DNA of 24,084 bases, taken from contig CAYSHC010000057.1 of NCBI GenBank assembly GCA_964430855.1, positions 1-24,084 on the forward strand, in the 5' to 3' direction. The notes below the pieces were generated by a model, which saw only the letters and a program-made list of their open reading frames with translations, was not told the origin of the DNA and did not search any database. A program made the translations under genes and the position numbers. Each line of letters begins with the position of its first letter. Position 1 is the first letter of the stretch. This DNA is from JAEZDP01 sp964430855 (GTDB lineage: Bacteria; Acidobacteriota; Vicinamibacteria; Vicinamibacterales; Vicinamibacteraceae). This document shows, one piece after another, positions 1 through 8,048 of the stretch.

Positions 1-824
1 ACCGCGACGAAGCGTTCCGCCGTGCACTGCCGTTCCTGCGCGAAGCGCGCGAGCGGGGCGTGCGCACGCTGGTCGAGTGCACGCCGGCGTACCTCGGCCG
101 CGACCCGCAGCTGCTCCTGCGCCTCTCGCAGGCCGCCGACCTGCACATCGTCACCAATACCGGGTACTACGGCGCTGCCGGTGACAGGTACGTGCCGGCG
201 CATGCGTTCAGGGCATCGGCGCGCGAGATCGCCGACCGCTGGATCGCCGAGAGCCGGGACGGCCTCGACGGCACGGACGTCAGGCCGGGGTTCATGAAGA
301 TCGGCGTCGACGCCGGTCCGCTGTCGCCCGTCGACGCGAAGCTCGTCGAGGCGGCGGCGCTGACGTGCAAGGCCACCGGGCTGCCGATCGCCTCACATAC
401 CGGCGACGGCGTCGCGGCACACGAGCAGATGGATCTGCTCGACTCGCTCGGCGTGCCGCTCGAAGCGTTCATCTGGGTGCATGCGCAGAACGAGCAGGAC
501 ACGTCGCGTGTGATCGACGGCGCGCGGCGGGGGGCATGGATCTCGCTCGACGGCGTCTCGTCCGCGTCCGCCGAGCGCTACGCCGTGCGTGTGGCCGCGC
601 TTGCCGACGCCGGGATGCTCGATCGCGTCCTGCTCTCGCACGACGCCGGCTGGTACCGGGTCGGCGAGCCGGGGGGCGGCGACTACACGCCTCACACGTC
701 CCTCTTCGATGACCTGTTGCCAGCCCTGCGGGGGCGGCTGGGTGAAGCGGCCATCACCCGCCTGCTCGAGCACAACCCCGCGCGCGCGCTCGGCCTGCGC
801 GCCACGGGCGCAACCGCGCCATGA
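1..824 (+). CDS. Phosphotriesterase-family metal-dependent hydrolase (5' truncated)
   Basis: The reading frame is open from the window edge (codons begin at base 3), so the N-terminus is missing, including the HxH metal ligands usual in this amidohydrolase-superfamily family. Visible family landmarks are TLVECTPAYLGRDP near bases 69-110, a candidate carbamylated lysine in FMKIGVD (codon 297-299), metal-ligand histidines in SHTGDG (codon 396-398) and WVHAQNE (codon 480-482), and the catalytic or metal-binding aspartate in LSHDAGW (codon 642-644). Together they predict a binuclear-metal TIM-barrel hydrolase. Family members act on lactones or organophosphates; the substrate here cannot be read. 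The C-terminus EHNPARALGL is typical. The stop is 7 bases before the next start, and the stop region forms that gene's Shine-Dalgarno, so the two are probably co-transcribed. Confidence 0.88.
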   Translation, partial: RDEAFRRALPFLREARERGVRTLVECTPAYLGRDPQLLLRLSQAADLHIVTNTGYYGAAGDRYVPAHAFRASAREIADRWIAESRDGLDGTDVRPGFMKIGVDAGPLSPVDAKLVEAAALTCKATGLPIASHTGDGVAAHEQMDLLDSLGVPLEAFIWVHAQNEQDTSRVIDGARRGAWISLDGVSSASAERYAVRVAALADAGMLDRVLLSHDAGWYRVGEPGGGDYTPHTSLFDDLLPALRGRLGEAAITRLLEHNPARALGLRATGATAP

Positions 825-831
825 GGTTCAT

Positions 832-2643
832 ATGCTTCACAGGATGATCCCCACCGGCCCGATCCGCGCGGCCGGCATGCTGTCACTCGCTGCGCTCGTC
901 GCCTCGTGCGGCGGGGCGTCGTCGTCCGACCGTGCGGCCGGCAGGCAGGACGCGGCGTCGTTTGTCGCGGAAGCCAACGAGCGCCTGCTCGAGCTCGGCA
1001 ACAAGCTCGCGCGCGCGCAGTGGGTGGCGTCCAACTTCATCACCATCGACACCGAGCAGCTCTCGGCCGACGCCACGCGCGACTACGTCGCGGCGTCGAT
1101 GGCCTACGCCAAGCAGGCGGCCACCTACGACGCCGATGCGGAGCCGCCGGACGTCGCGCGTCAGCTGATGCTGCTCAAGCTGTCGGCCTCGCCGCTGCCC
1201 GCGCCGGAACGGCCCGAGGCCCAGGCGGAGCTGACCAGGCTCGTGGCGTCGATGGAGGCGGCGTACGGGCGCGGCAGGTACTGCCCGGAGGGACGCCCAT
1301 GCCAGACGCTCGACGACCTGAGCCGGACGCTGACGGAGAGCCGCGACCCGGAGGCGCTGCTCGAGGCCTGGACGGGGTGGCATGCCGTGGGGCGCGAGAT
1401 CCGGCAGCCGTACCAGCGGTTCGTCGAGCTGGGCAACGAGGGGGCGCGCGAGCTGGGCTTTGCGGATCTCGGCGCGTTCTGGCGCGCGGGCTACGACATG
1501 AGCCCCGACGAGTTCGCGGCCGAGGTCGACAGGCTGTGGGCGCAGGTGGAGCCGCTCTACCGGCGCCTGCACGCGCACGTGAGGAAGAAGCTGGGCGAGC
1601 GCTACGGCACCGACCTCGTGCCGCCCGACGGCCCCATTCCCGCCCACCTGCTCGGCAACATGTGGGCGCAGCAGTGGGGCGCCATCTACGACATCGTCGG
1701 CCCGCGGGGTCGGGGCAGCGCCTACGACCTCGACGCGCTGCTGCGGCAGAAGCGCGTCGACCCGCGCGGTCTCGTCAGGTACGGCGAGCGCTTCTTCACC
1801 TCGCTCGGCTTCGCACCGCTGCCCGACACGTTCTGGGAGCGATCGCTGTTTGTCAGGCCGGCCGACAGGGACGTGGTGTGCCACGCGAGCGCCTGGAACG
1901 TCGACAGCGTGGACGACCTGCGCATCAAGATGTGCATCGAGGTGAACGCCGACGACTTCGTCACGGTGCACCACGAGCTGGGACACAACTTCTACCAGCG
2001 CGCGTACAACCAGCTGCCGTACCTCTATCGCAACGGCGCCAACGACGGCTTCCACGAGGCCGTCGGCGACGCGGTAGCGCTGTCGATCACGCCAGCGTAC
2101 CTCCAGCGCATCGGGCTGCTCGACCGCGTGCCCGACAACGGCGGTGACATCGAGTTCCTGCTGCGCATGGCGCTCGACAAGGTCGCGTTCCTCCCCTTCG
2201 GCCTGCTCGTCGACCAGTGGCGCTGGCAGGTGTTCAGCGGCGCGGTGCCGCCCGAGCGCTACAACGCGGCGTGGTGGGAGCTGCGCGAGAAGTACCAGGG
2301 GGTCGCGCCGCCGACGCCGCGCAGCGAGGACGACTTCGATCCGGGCGCCAAGTACCACGTGCCGGGCAATACGCCGTACACGCGGTACTTCCTCGCCCAC
2401 ATCCTGCAGTTCCAGTTCCACCGCGCGATGTGCAGGCAGGCCGGCCACCAGGGGCCGCTGCACACCTGCTCGATCTACGGGAACAAGGACGTCGGCGCGC
2501 GGCTCGAGAAGATGCTGTCGATGGGGCAGAGCCAGCCGTGGCCTGACGCGCTCGAGGCGCTGACGGGCGAGCGCGAGCTCGACGCGTCGGCCATCCTCGA
2601 CTACTTCGCCCCGCTCAGCGACTGGCTGGACGCCCAGCAGTAG
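832..2643 (+). CDS. M2-family (ACE-like) peptidyl-dipeptidase, predicted lipoprotein
   Basis: 603 residues. The family removes C-terminal dipeptides from peptides using one zinc ion. The gluzincin motif is HELGH (H381, E382, H385), and the third ligand E409 lies in GFHEAVGDA, 24 residues on, as in angiotensin-converting enzyme. The N-terminus has a hydrophobic stretch ending in LVASC (lipobox, C26), so the mature protein should be lipid-anchored in the periplasm or envelope. Start 832 was chosen because GAGG (823-826) sits 5 bases upstream; the ATG at 844 has AGG directly abutting it, which is too close. The frame stays open far upstream to 589, but that part overlaps the preceding gene and lies before the signal peptide. 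Length suits bacterial M2 enzymes. A role in peptide nutrition is inferred. Confidence 0.93.
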   Translation: MLHRMIPTGPIRAAGMLSLAALVASCGGASSSDRAAGRQDAASFVAEANERLLELGNKLARAQWVASNFITIDTEQLSADATRDYVAASMAYAKQAATYDADAEPPDVARQLMLLKLSASPLPAPERPEAQAELTRLVASMEAAYGRGRYCPEGRPCQTLDDLSRTLTESRDPEALLEAWTGWHAVGREIRQPYQRFVELGNEGARELGFADLGAFWRAGYDMSPDEFAAEVDRLWAQVEPLYRRLHAHVRKKLGERYGTDLVPPDGPIPAHLLGNMWAQQWGAIYDIVGPRGRGSAYDLDALLRQKRVDPRGLVRYGERFFTSLGFAPLPDTFWERSLFVRPADRDVVCHASAWNVDSVDDLRIKMCIEVNADDFVTVHHELGHNFYQRAYNQLPYLYRNGANDGFHEAVGDAVALSITPAYLQRIGLLDRVPDNGGDIEFLLRMALDKVAFLPFGLLVDQWRWQVFSGAVPPERYNAAWWELREKYQGVAPPTPRSEDDFDPGAKYHVPGNTPYTRYFLAHILQFQFHRAMCRQAGHQGPLHTCSIYGNKDVGARLEKMLSMGQSQPWPDALEALTGERELDASAILDYFAPLSDWLDAQQ

Positions 2644-2660
2644 GAGGACTGCGGGGCGCT

Positions 2661-3392
2661 TCAGCCCTCGGGCTGGTGCTCGGCGGAGCTGGCGGCGGCG
2701 TCGACGTCCGGCGCGGCGGCGGGGCCCGAGGGCGTCGCCGCCGCCGAGCGCCGCCGCAGCTGCTTGTAGACCTCCCATGCCAGCGGCAGGACCGAGACGA
2801 AGATCACCAGCAGGATCACGTGGTGGATCTGCCTGGCCAGCGGGCTCTGACCGAGGAAGTAGCCCACCCACAGCAGCAGCGTCACCCACAGCACGCCGCC
2901 GAAGACGTTGTAGAAGACGAACTGCCGGTAGGGCATGTGGGCGACGCCGGCGATGAACGGCACGAAGGTGCGCATCACCGGCACGAAGCGCGCGATGACC
3001 AGCGAGCTGCCGCCCTTGCGCGCGTACAGCTCCTGGGCCTCGTAGAGATATTTCTTCTTGAAGAACCGCGAGTCGGGGCGCGCGTAGATGGCGCGTCCGG
3101 CACGCCGGCCGAGCGTGTAGCCGACCTGGTCGCCGATGACGGCCGCCAGCACCAGCAGGAGGTTCGTCAGCCAGATGTCGAGCGGCGGCAGGCCGGGGAA
3201 CGCTCCCGAGCACACCACGCCGGCCGTGACGAGCAGCGAGTCGCCGGGCAGGAAGAACCCGGCCAGCAGGCCGGTCTCGGCAAAGACGATGGCCACGAGC
3301 ACGGTCAGCCCGCCCCAGGCGATGAGCGAGCGGATGCCCTCGTCGCTGTGGAGCGTCCGCACCCAGTCGAACAGATCAGCAAGGATTTCCAT
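2661..3392 (-). CDS. DedA / SNARE-associated (VTT domain) family membrane protein
   Basis: 243 residues with several hydrophobic spans. DedA signatures are present: ETGLLAGFFLPGD (E39, P49-G50-D51), GDQVGYTLGRRAG (88-99), RFFKKKYL, and ARFVPVMRTFVPFIAG (R135, R141, G149), followed by a W in GGVLWV. DedA proteins support membrane homeostasis and some act as lipid scramblases or flippases, for example of undecaprenyl phosphate or phosphatidylethanolamine. The exact substrate here is unknown. The C-terminal tail after residue 215 is Ala/Pro-rich and hydrophilic. The start was placed at the ATG with a GAGG about 5 bases upstream; an in-frame extension to 3473 is Arg-rich and unlike the family. 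It is convergent to the peptidase (17 bp gap) and divergent from the gene at 3520. Confidence 0.93.
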   Translation of the reverse strand: MEILADLFDWVRTLHSDEGIRSLIAWGGLTVLVAIVFAETGLLAGFFLPGDSLLVTAGVVCSGAFPGLPPLDIWLTNLLLVLAAVIGDQVGYTLGRRAGRAIYARPDSRFFKKKYLYEAQELYARKGGSSLVIARFVPVMRTFVPFIAGVAHMPYRQFVFYNVFGGVLWVTLLLWVGYFLGQSPLARQIHHVILLVIFVSVLPLAWEVYKQLRRRSAAATPSGPAAAPDVDAAASSAEHQPEG

Positions 3393-3441
3393 GAACCTCG
3401 GCGTGTGCCGACTCGCCCCCCTCCGGCGCGGCCAAACGACA

Positions 3442-3470
3442 AGGATATGTTGCCTGCGCCGCCATGCCAA
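3442..3470 (-). promoter_or_regulatory. Candidate sigma-70-type promoter for the DedA gene
   Basis: Read on the minus strand, TTGGCA (3470-3465) is followed after exactly 17 bases by TATCCT (3447-3442). That is five of six and four of six matches to the consensus boxes. Transcription would begin near 3435, giving a leader of about 40 bases. The site lies in the 127-bp gap between two divergent genes. On the plus strand a TAAGAT (3493-3498) could be a -10 box for the gene at 3520, but I see no matching -35. Confidence 0.4.
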
Positions 3471-3519
3471 CATCCCCGCCGCCCCCGTAGGGTAAGATGC
3501 CCGTGTTCAAGGACTTGCC

Positions 3520-3996
3520 GTGACCGAGCCAGCCCAGCCACACGCCATCGACATCGAGCAGGTGATGGCCGAGGTCCGCGCCCGCGTCCGTGAGGACGTG
3601 CGGACGCGCCTGGTGCGAAACGGCGTGGCCGAGTTCACCGAGGAGGAGCTGTTTCTGGTCACCGAGCAGCTGCTGCACGGCGCGCTGCCGTACGCCAACC
3701 GCGAGCGGCTGCTGCTGCCCGAGCTGCTCGACGACGAGGACAGCTGGCGGGTGGATCCCTCGCTGCGGCTGTCGAGCCACCGCCCGATGGTGGGTGGACT
3801 GCTGGTCTGGCTGAAGCGGCGCGTGCTGCTGCCGCTGATGCGCTGGCTGTTCGACTATTCGCGCGAGAACTTCACGCGGCAGGAGCGGCTGAACTTCGTG
3901 CTCATGGCCTGCCTCGAGCGGCTGGCCGTCGACCATGCCCGCCTCCTGGCCCGGGTCGAGGCGCTCGAGCGCGGCGAGGGGACATCGGCCACGTGA
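3520..3996 (+). CDS. Small polysaccharide-locus protein with amphipathic and coiled region, function unassigned
   Basis: 158 residues, GTG start preceded by AAGGA (3509-3513). The N-terminal half is charged and helical. Residues 85-125 run SSHRPMVGG, then a basic/hydrophobic helix LLVWLKRRVLLPLMRWLF, then a RQERLN segment. The C-terminus is a heptad-like helix ending in ARVEALERGEG. From memory, this arrangement (HRP, hydrophobic KR helix, Q/R-x-x-x-N, coiled coil) resembles the non-catalytic N-terminal region of SAM methyltransferases and glycosyltransferases in surface-polysaccharide clusters; no catalytic domain follows here. It overlaps the next gene by 4 bp (GTGA), so the two are translationally coupled and may work as a pair. 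A membrane-docking or partner-protein role is inference. Confidence 0.8.
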   Translation: MTEPAQPHAIDIEQVMAEVRARVREDVRTRLVRNGVAEFTEEELFLVTEQLLHGALPYANRERLLLPELLDDEDSWRVDPSLRLSSHRPMVGGLLVWLKRRVLLPLMRWLFDYSRENFTRQERLNFVLMACLERLAVDHARLLARVEALERGEGTSAT

Positions 3997-5168
3997 GGAT
4001 CGCCTGCGTCGTCCAGCGTTACGGCACCGACGTGACCGGCGGCGCCGAGGCGCACTGCCGCGCGATTGCGGAGCGTCTCGCCGAGCGGCACGACGTCACG
4101 GTGCTGACCAGCTGCGCGAAGGACTATCTGGTCTGGGCCAACGCGTATCCGCCGGGCGAGTCGACCGTCGGGCCGGTGCGCGTGATCAGGTTCCCAGTGA
4201 CGCGCCAGCGCCGGCTGCACCGGTTCGCCGACCTCAGCCAACAGGTGTTCGGCAGGCGCTCGACCCGCGAACAGCAGCTCGCGTGGTTCGACGAGAACGG
4301 TCCGCACACGCCTGGGCTGCTCGAGCACCTGCGTGCCCAGGGCGACCGCTACGATCTCGTCCTCTTCTGGTCGTACCGCTACTACCCGTCGTTCTTCGGC
4401 GTGCCGATCGTCAGGGATCGTGCCGTGCTCGTGCCGACGGCGGAGGAGGACCCGCTGGTCTTCCTCGACGTGCTGCGCGAGTTCTTCACGCAACCGGCGG
4501 GCTACGTGTTCCTGACGCCAGAGGAGCAGGAACTCGTCGCCTCGAGGGCGTCCGGCCCGCTGCCGCCGTCGTGCGTCGTCGGGTCGGGACTCGAGCCAGC
4601 ACCGTCGCCGCACCCGGAGCTGCGATCGCAGCTCGGCGACCTGGGTGTGACGTTCCCCTACGCGCTCTATCTCGGGCGCGTCGAGCGCAACAAGGGCTGC
4701 GAGACGCTGTTCCGCCACTACCTCCAGTACGTCGAGCGCGGCAGGCCCGACCTGCCGCTCGTGCTCGCCGGGCCCGAGTTCATGGAGGTGCCGAGCCACC
4801 CGCAGATCCGACCGCTCGGCTTCGTGCCGGAGCACCTCCGGGACACGCTGCTCGGCTCGGCGCGGACGCTCGTGATGCCGTCACCTTACGAGAGCCTGAG
4901 CCTCGTCCTCCTCGAGGCCTGGAACCACGGCGTGCCCGCGCTGGTCAACGGCGGCTGCAAGGTGCTGCTCGGGCAGACCCGCCGCGCCAACGGCGGCCTG
5001 TACTATCACCACGCCAACGAGTTCGTGGAGGCGTTGACGCTGCTGGCCACCGACGAGACGCTCGCCACCAGGCTCGGCGCGCAGGGCCGCTCGTTTGTCG
5101 AGACCCATTACCGCTGGCCGAGGGTGATGGCCATCCTCGAGCCGTTCCTCGAGACCCTTGTCCGCTGA
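3993..5168 (+). CDS. GT4-type (GT-B fold) glycosyltransferase
   Basis: 391 residues. The N-terminal Rossmann half begins MRIACVVQRYG and contains GGAEAH (16-21), typical of the acceptor-side loop of GT4 retaining glycosyltransferases. The C-terminal half has YLGRVERNKGCETL, LVLAGPE, and the EX7E motif in YESLSLVLLE (E300 and E308), the usual nucleotide-sugar-binding signature. It probably transfers a sugar from an NDP-sugar to a lipid-linked or polysaccharide acceptor at the cytoplasmic face of the membrane; donor and acceptor are unknown. The GTG start lies inside the stop of the preceding gene (4-bp overlap) with no strong separate Shine-Dalgarno, so expression depends on coupling. Outside a full polysaccharide cluster its pathway remains unclear. 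Confidence 0.9.
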   Translation: MRIACVVQRYGTDVTGGAEAHCRAIAERLAERHDVTVLTSCAKDYLVWANAYPPGESTVGPVRVIRFPVTRQRRLHRFADLSQQVFGRRSTREQQLAWFDENGPHTPGLLEHLRAQGDRYDLVLFWSYRYYPSFFGVPIVRDRAVLVPTAEEDPLVFLDVLREFFTQPAGYVFLTPEEQELVASRASGPLPPSCVVGSGLEPAPSPHPELRSQLGDLGVTFPYALYLGRVERNKGCETLFRHYLQYVERGRPDLPLVLAGPEFMEVPSHPQIRPLGFVPEHLRDTLLGSARTLVMPSPYESLSLVLLEAWNHGVPALVNGGCKVLLGQTRRANGGLYYHHANEFVEALTLLATDETLATRLGAQGRSFVETHYRWPRVMAILEPFLETLVR

Positions 5169-6441
5169 ACGCACGCCGGTGCCGTCCCGCCGTACCGAGG
5201 TCACGGCAGGCCTCACCTCGTTCCTCGCCACCGCGTACATCGTCGCGGTGAATCCCGCCGTGCTCGCCACCGAGGGCACGGGCATGCCCTTCGACGGCGT
5301 GCTCACCGCCACCGTGCTGGTCACCGCGTCGATGACCATCCTGATGGGTCTGTACGCCCGGCTGCCGTACGTCATCGCGCCGGGCATGGGACTGAACGCG
5401 TTTGTGGCCTACACGCTCGTGCTCGGCGACGGCGTCCCCTGGCCGGTCGCGCTCGGGATGGTGTTCTGGAGCGGCGTGCTGTTCGTGGTGGTCTCGGCCA
5501 CGCGGCTGCGCGAGCACGTCGCCCAGGCGATCCCGCCGGCGCTGCGGACCGGCATGGCGGCGGGCATCGGCCTGCTGCTCACGTTCCTCGGCCTGCGCGG
5601 CGCCGGGCTCGTCGTCGCCAGCGAGGCGACCATCGTCGCGCCGGGCCCGCTCGGGCATGCCGTTGCGTTCGCGTCGCTCGGCCTGCTCACCGCCGTGGCT
5701 CTGCTCGCCCGCAAGCGGCCGACGGCGTACCTCGTGAGCATCGCCGTCGTGTCCGTCGCGGCCTGGGCCGGCGGTTTCGTCGAGCCGCCCCAGCGGTGGG
5801 TGAGCATGCCCGATTTGACCAGCGCGGCGTTCAGGCTCGACGTCGCGTCGGCGCTCCAGCCGATGTTCTGGACCGGCATCGTCGCGCTGCTTTTCACCGA
5901 CCTGTTCGACTCGCTGTCTACGTTCCTCGGCGTGTCTCAGGCGACGGGCTTCACCGAGGCCGACGGCCGGCCGGTGCGGATGCGCGAGGGACTGCTCGTC
6001 GACGCCATCGCCACGCTCTCGTCGGGCCTGTTCGGCACGTCGCCCGCGACGGCGTACGTCGAGAGCGCGGCCGGCATCGAGGCCGGCGGCCGCACCGGGC
6101 TCACGGCCGTCGTCGCCGGCCTGTGCTTCCTGCCGTGCCTGTTCCTGGCGCCGCTCGTCGCCGCGATCCCGGCCTACGCCACGGCCCCCGTGCTGATCCT
6201 CGTCGGCCTGATGATGTTCGGAACGGTGCGGTTCCTGCCGTTCGACAGCATCGAGCAGATGGTGCCAGCCTTCCTCACGCTGGTGCTCATCCCGCTGACG
6301 CTGTCGATCACCCAGGGCGTGCTCTGGGGGCTCGTCGCGCACGTCGTCGCGCACGTCGTGACCGGGCGGCACCGCAGGCTGGGGCTCGGCAGCTGGATCC
6401 TCGGCGCCCTCGCGGCTGGCCTCCTCGCGATAGGCCACTGA
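5158..6441 (+). CDS. AzgA-like NCS2 nucleobase permease (xanthine/guanine/hypoxanthine/uracil type)
   Basis: 427 residues and largely membrane-embedded, with about a dozen hydrophobic spans. AzgA-branch signatures are RRTEVTAGLTSFLATAYI (11-28), APGMGLNAF (74-82), LFTDLFDSLSTFLG (245-258) and TAYVESAAGIEAGGRTGLT (298-316). The family imports purines or uracil with protons. The start is uncertain: a TTG at 5158 overlaps the glycosyltransferase end by 11 bases and has a weak GAGA upstream, whereas a GTG at 5179 would avoid the overlap but lacks a Shine-Dalgarno. Both keep the first conserved segment. The specificity cannot be chosen among nucleobases from sequence alone. The next start is 34 bp downstream. 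Confidence 0.92.
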   Translation: MSAERTPVPSRRTEVTAGLTSFLATAYIVAVNPAVLATEGTGMPFDGVLTATVLVTASMTILMGLYARLPYVIAPGMGLNAFVAYTLVLGDGVPWPVALGMVFWSGVLFVVVSATRLREHVAQAIPPALRTGMAAGIGLLLTFLGLRGAGLVVASEATIVAPGPLGHAVAFASLGLLTAVALLARKRPTAYLVSIAVVSVAAWAGGFVEPPQRWVSMPDLTSAAFRLDVASALQPMFWTGIVALLFTDLFDSLSTFLGVSQATGFTEADGRPVRMREGLLVDAIATLSSGLFGTSPATAYVESAAGIEAGGRTGLTAVVAGLCFLPCLFLAPLVAAIPAYATAPVLILVGLMMFGTVRFLPFDSIEQMVPAFLTLVLIPLTLSITQGVLWGLVAHVVAHVVTGRHRRLGLGSWILGALAAGLLAIGH

Positions 6442-6458
6442 CGTACCCCGGGGGCCGA

Positions 6459-6464
6459 TATACT
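6459..6464 (+). promoter_or_regulatory. Possible -10 box before the lyase gene
   Basis: TATACT matches five of six bases of the -10 consensus and ends 11 bases before the ATG at 6476, within the 34-bp gap after the permease. No -35 box is evident 16-18 bases upstream. If used it would give a very short leader containing GGAAG (6468-6472). An internal promoter is possible but weakly supported. Confidence 0.25.
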
Positions 6465-6475
6465 GCCGGAAGCCC

Positions 6476-7933
6476 ATGCCGCCTTTCGCGCCCGACTACG
6501 TCCGCCTGGTGCTCAACGACATCTTCGAGGACGCCAAGCGGCTCTTCCTCACGCAGCTGCGCGCAATCGACTACGCGCACCTCGTGATGCTGGCCGAGCA
6601 GGGCATCGTCTCGCGCGATGACGCGCGCCGGCTCCGCGCCGGCCTGGACGGCATCGACGAGGACGCCGTCCGCCGCGTGACCTACGACGGCACCTACGAG
6701 GACCTGTTCTTCTACCTCGAGGATCAGCTGCGGCATGCCTGCGGCGACGACGTCGCCGGCCGGCTGCACACGGCGCGCAGCCGCAACGACATCGACATGA
6801 CGCTGTACAGGATGCGCCTGCGCGCCTGCGTGCTCGAGATCGCCTCGGCGGTGGACGAGCTGCGCTCCGCCCTGCTCGGGCAGGCGTCGGCGCACGTCAC
6901 GACGGTGTTCGCCGCGCACACGCACACCCAGCCCGCGCAGCCCACCACCGTGGCCCACTACCTGCTCGGCGCCATCGAGCAACTCACGCGCGACCACGCC
7001 CGCCTGCGTGCCGCCTACGCCACGGTGAACAGGTGCCCGCTCGGCGCGTGCGCCATCACCGGGACGGGCTTCCCGATCGACCGCACACGGACGAGCACGC
7101 TGCTCGGCTTCGACGAGCCCACGGGCAACACGTACGGCAGCATCGCGACGGTCGACTACGTGCTCGAGGCGACGTCGGCGCTCGCGGTGACGCTGGTGGG
7201 CCTCGGCCGCCTCGTGCAGGATCTGCTGCTGTGGTGCACGGCCGAGTTCGGCTACCTGCGCCTCTCCGACGGATTCGTGCAGTGCAGCAGCATCATGCCG
7301 CAGAAGCGCAACCCCGTCGCCCTGGAGCACGCGAGGTCGCTCGCCAGCAAGGCTCTCGGCCAGACGCAGGCGGTGATGCTGGCCGTGCACAACACGCCAT
7401 TCGGCGACATCGTCGATACGGAGGATGACCTCCAGCCGCTGCTCGCAAGCGCGTTCCGCGACGGCGCCCGCGCGATCGGCCTGGTGGGCGCCGCGATGGC
7501 CGAGGCCACCTTCGACGCCGAGCGGATGGCATCGCGGGCGGGCGCGGGCGGCACGACCGTCACCGAGCTCGCCGACACGCTCGCGCGGCACCACGGGCTG
7601 CCCTTCCGGACAAGTCACGAGGTGGCCGCCGCCTTCGTGAAAGAGCAGCTCGAGACACCGGGGCTCCCGCCGTCGGTATCGCTCGCGCGCGCCCTCTCCG
7701 CCGTGCGCGCCGAGCCGCTGCCCATCGACGACGCGACACTCGAGACGCTGCTGAGTCCCCGCCACTTCATCGAGGTGCGGACGACGCCGGGCGGGCCCGC
7801 CCCGATGCGCACGGGGCCTGCCATCGACGCCGAGCGCGCGCTGCTCGACCGCGACAGCCAGTGGGTCACCGAACGGCGTCGCGCCCTCCAGGAGGCCGGC
7901 GCGATGCTGCGCGAGGCGGTGAGGGCGCTGTGA
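6476..7933 (+). CDS. argH: Argininosuccinate lyase (ArgH-family; fumarase/aspartase superfamily)
   Basis: 485 residues. ArgH splits argininosuccinate into arginine and fumarate, the last step of arginine synthesis, as a homotetramer. Superfamily motifs are HTARSRND (98-105), THTQPAQPTT, GTGFPID, and the mobile signature loop SSIMPQKRNP (271-280), whose serine is the usual catalytic base. A C-terminal RTSHEVAA segment also fits ArgH. Two points are unusual. The signature loop reads CSSIMPQKRNPV rather than the GSSxMPQKKNPD common in biosynthetic ArgH. The neighbours are transporters and a glycosyltransferase rather than arg genes. It may therefore be a divergent ArgH-like lyase acting on another N-succinyl compound. 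The stop overlaps the next small gene by 4 bp (GTGA). Confidence 0.88.
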   Translation: MPPFAPDYVRLVLNDIFEDAKRLFLTQLRAIDYAHLVMLAEQGIVSRDDARRLRAGLDGIDEDAVRRVTYDGTYEDLFFYLEDQLRHACGDDVAGRLHTARSRNDIDMTLYRMRLRACVLEIASAVDELRSALLGQASAHVTTVFAAHTHTQPAQPTTVAHYLLGAIEQLTRDHARLRAAYATVNRCPLGACAITGTGFPIDRTRTSTLLGFDEPTGNTYGSIATVDYVLEATSALAVTLVGLGRLVQDLLLWCTAEFGYLRLSDGFVQCSSIMPQKRNPVALEHARSLASKALGQTQAVMLAVHNTPFGDIVDTEDDLQPLLASAFRDGARAIGLVGAAMAEATFDAERMASRAGAGGTTVTELADTLARHHGLPFRTSHEVAAAFVKEQLETPGLPPSVSLARALSAVRAEPLPIDDATLETLLSPRHFIEVRTTPGGPAPMRTGPAIDAERALLDRDSQWVTERRRALQEAGAMLREAVRAL

Positions 7934-8046
7934 GCGACCGCCTCCAGCTGCCTCCGGGCTTCTGGCCCTCGGCGATCAAGGTCCTCGGCTTCCAGGCCCT
8001 CACCCTGATGCTGCTCTGGTGGCTCCAGGACTCGTTCGGGGGCTAG
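7930..8046 (+). CDS. 38-residue single-span membrane protein between lyase and symporter
   Basis: This GTG-started frame overlaps the lyase stop by 4 bp (GTGA) and ends 2 bp before the symporter ATG. It encodes 38 residues: a short polar N-terminus (SDRLQLPPGFWPS) and one predicted transmembrane helix, roughly AIKVLGFQALTLMLLWWL, then QDSFGG. The junctions on both sides are those of a translated operon member. Its length fits exactly between its neighbours without frameshift. Some SSS-family transporters are encoded beside a small membrane partner (YjcH with ActP, YhdT with PanF); this protein is much shorter and not recognisably homologous. A role as an accessory or stability subunit of the symporter is inference. 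The alternative is a leader that merely couples translation. Confidence 0.68.
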   Translation: MSDRLQLPPGFWPSAIKVLGFQALTLMLLWWLQDSFGG

Positions 8047-8048
8047 CG

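Noticed and set aside
589..831. Extended N-terminus of the M2 peptidase from an upstream start
   Set aside because: The extension overlaps the phosphotriesterase-family gene in another frame and would bury the lipoprotein signal. A Shine-Dalgarno supports 832.
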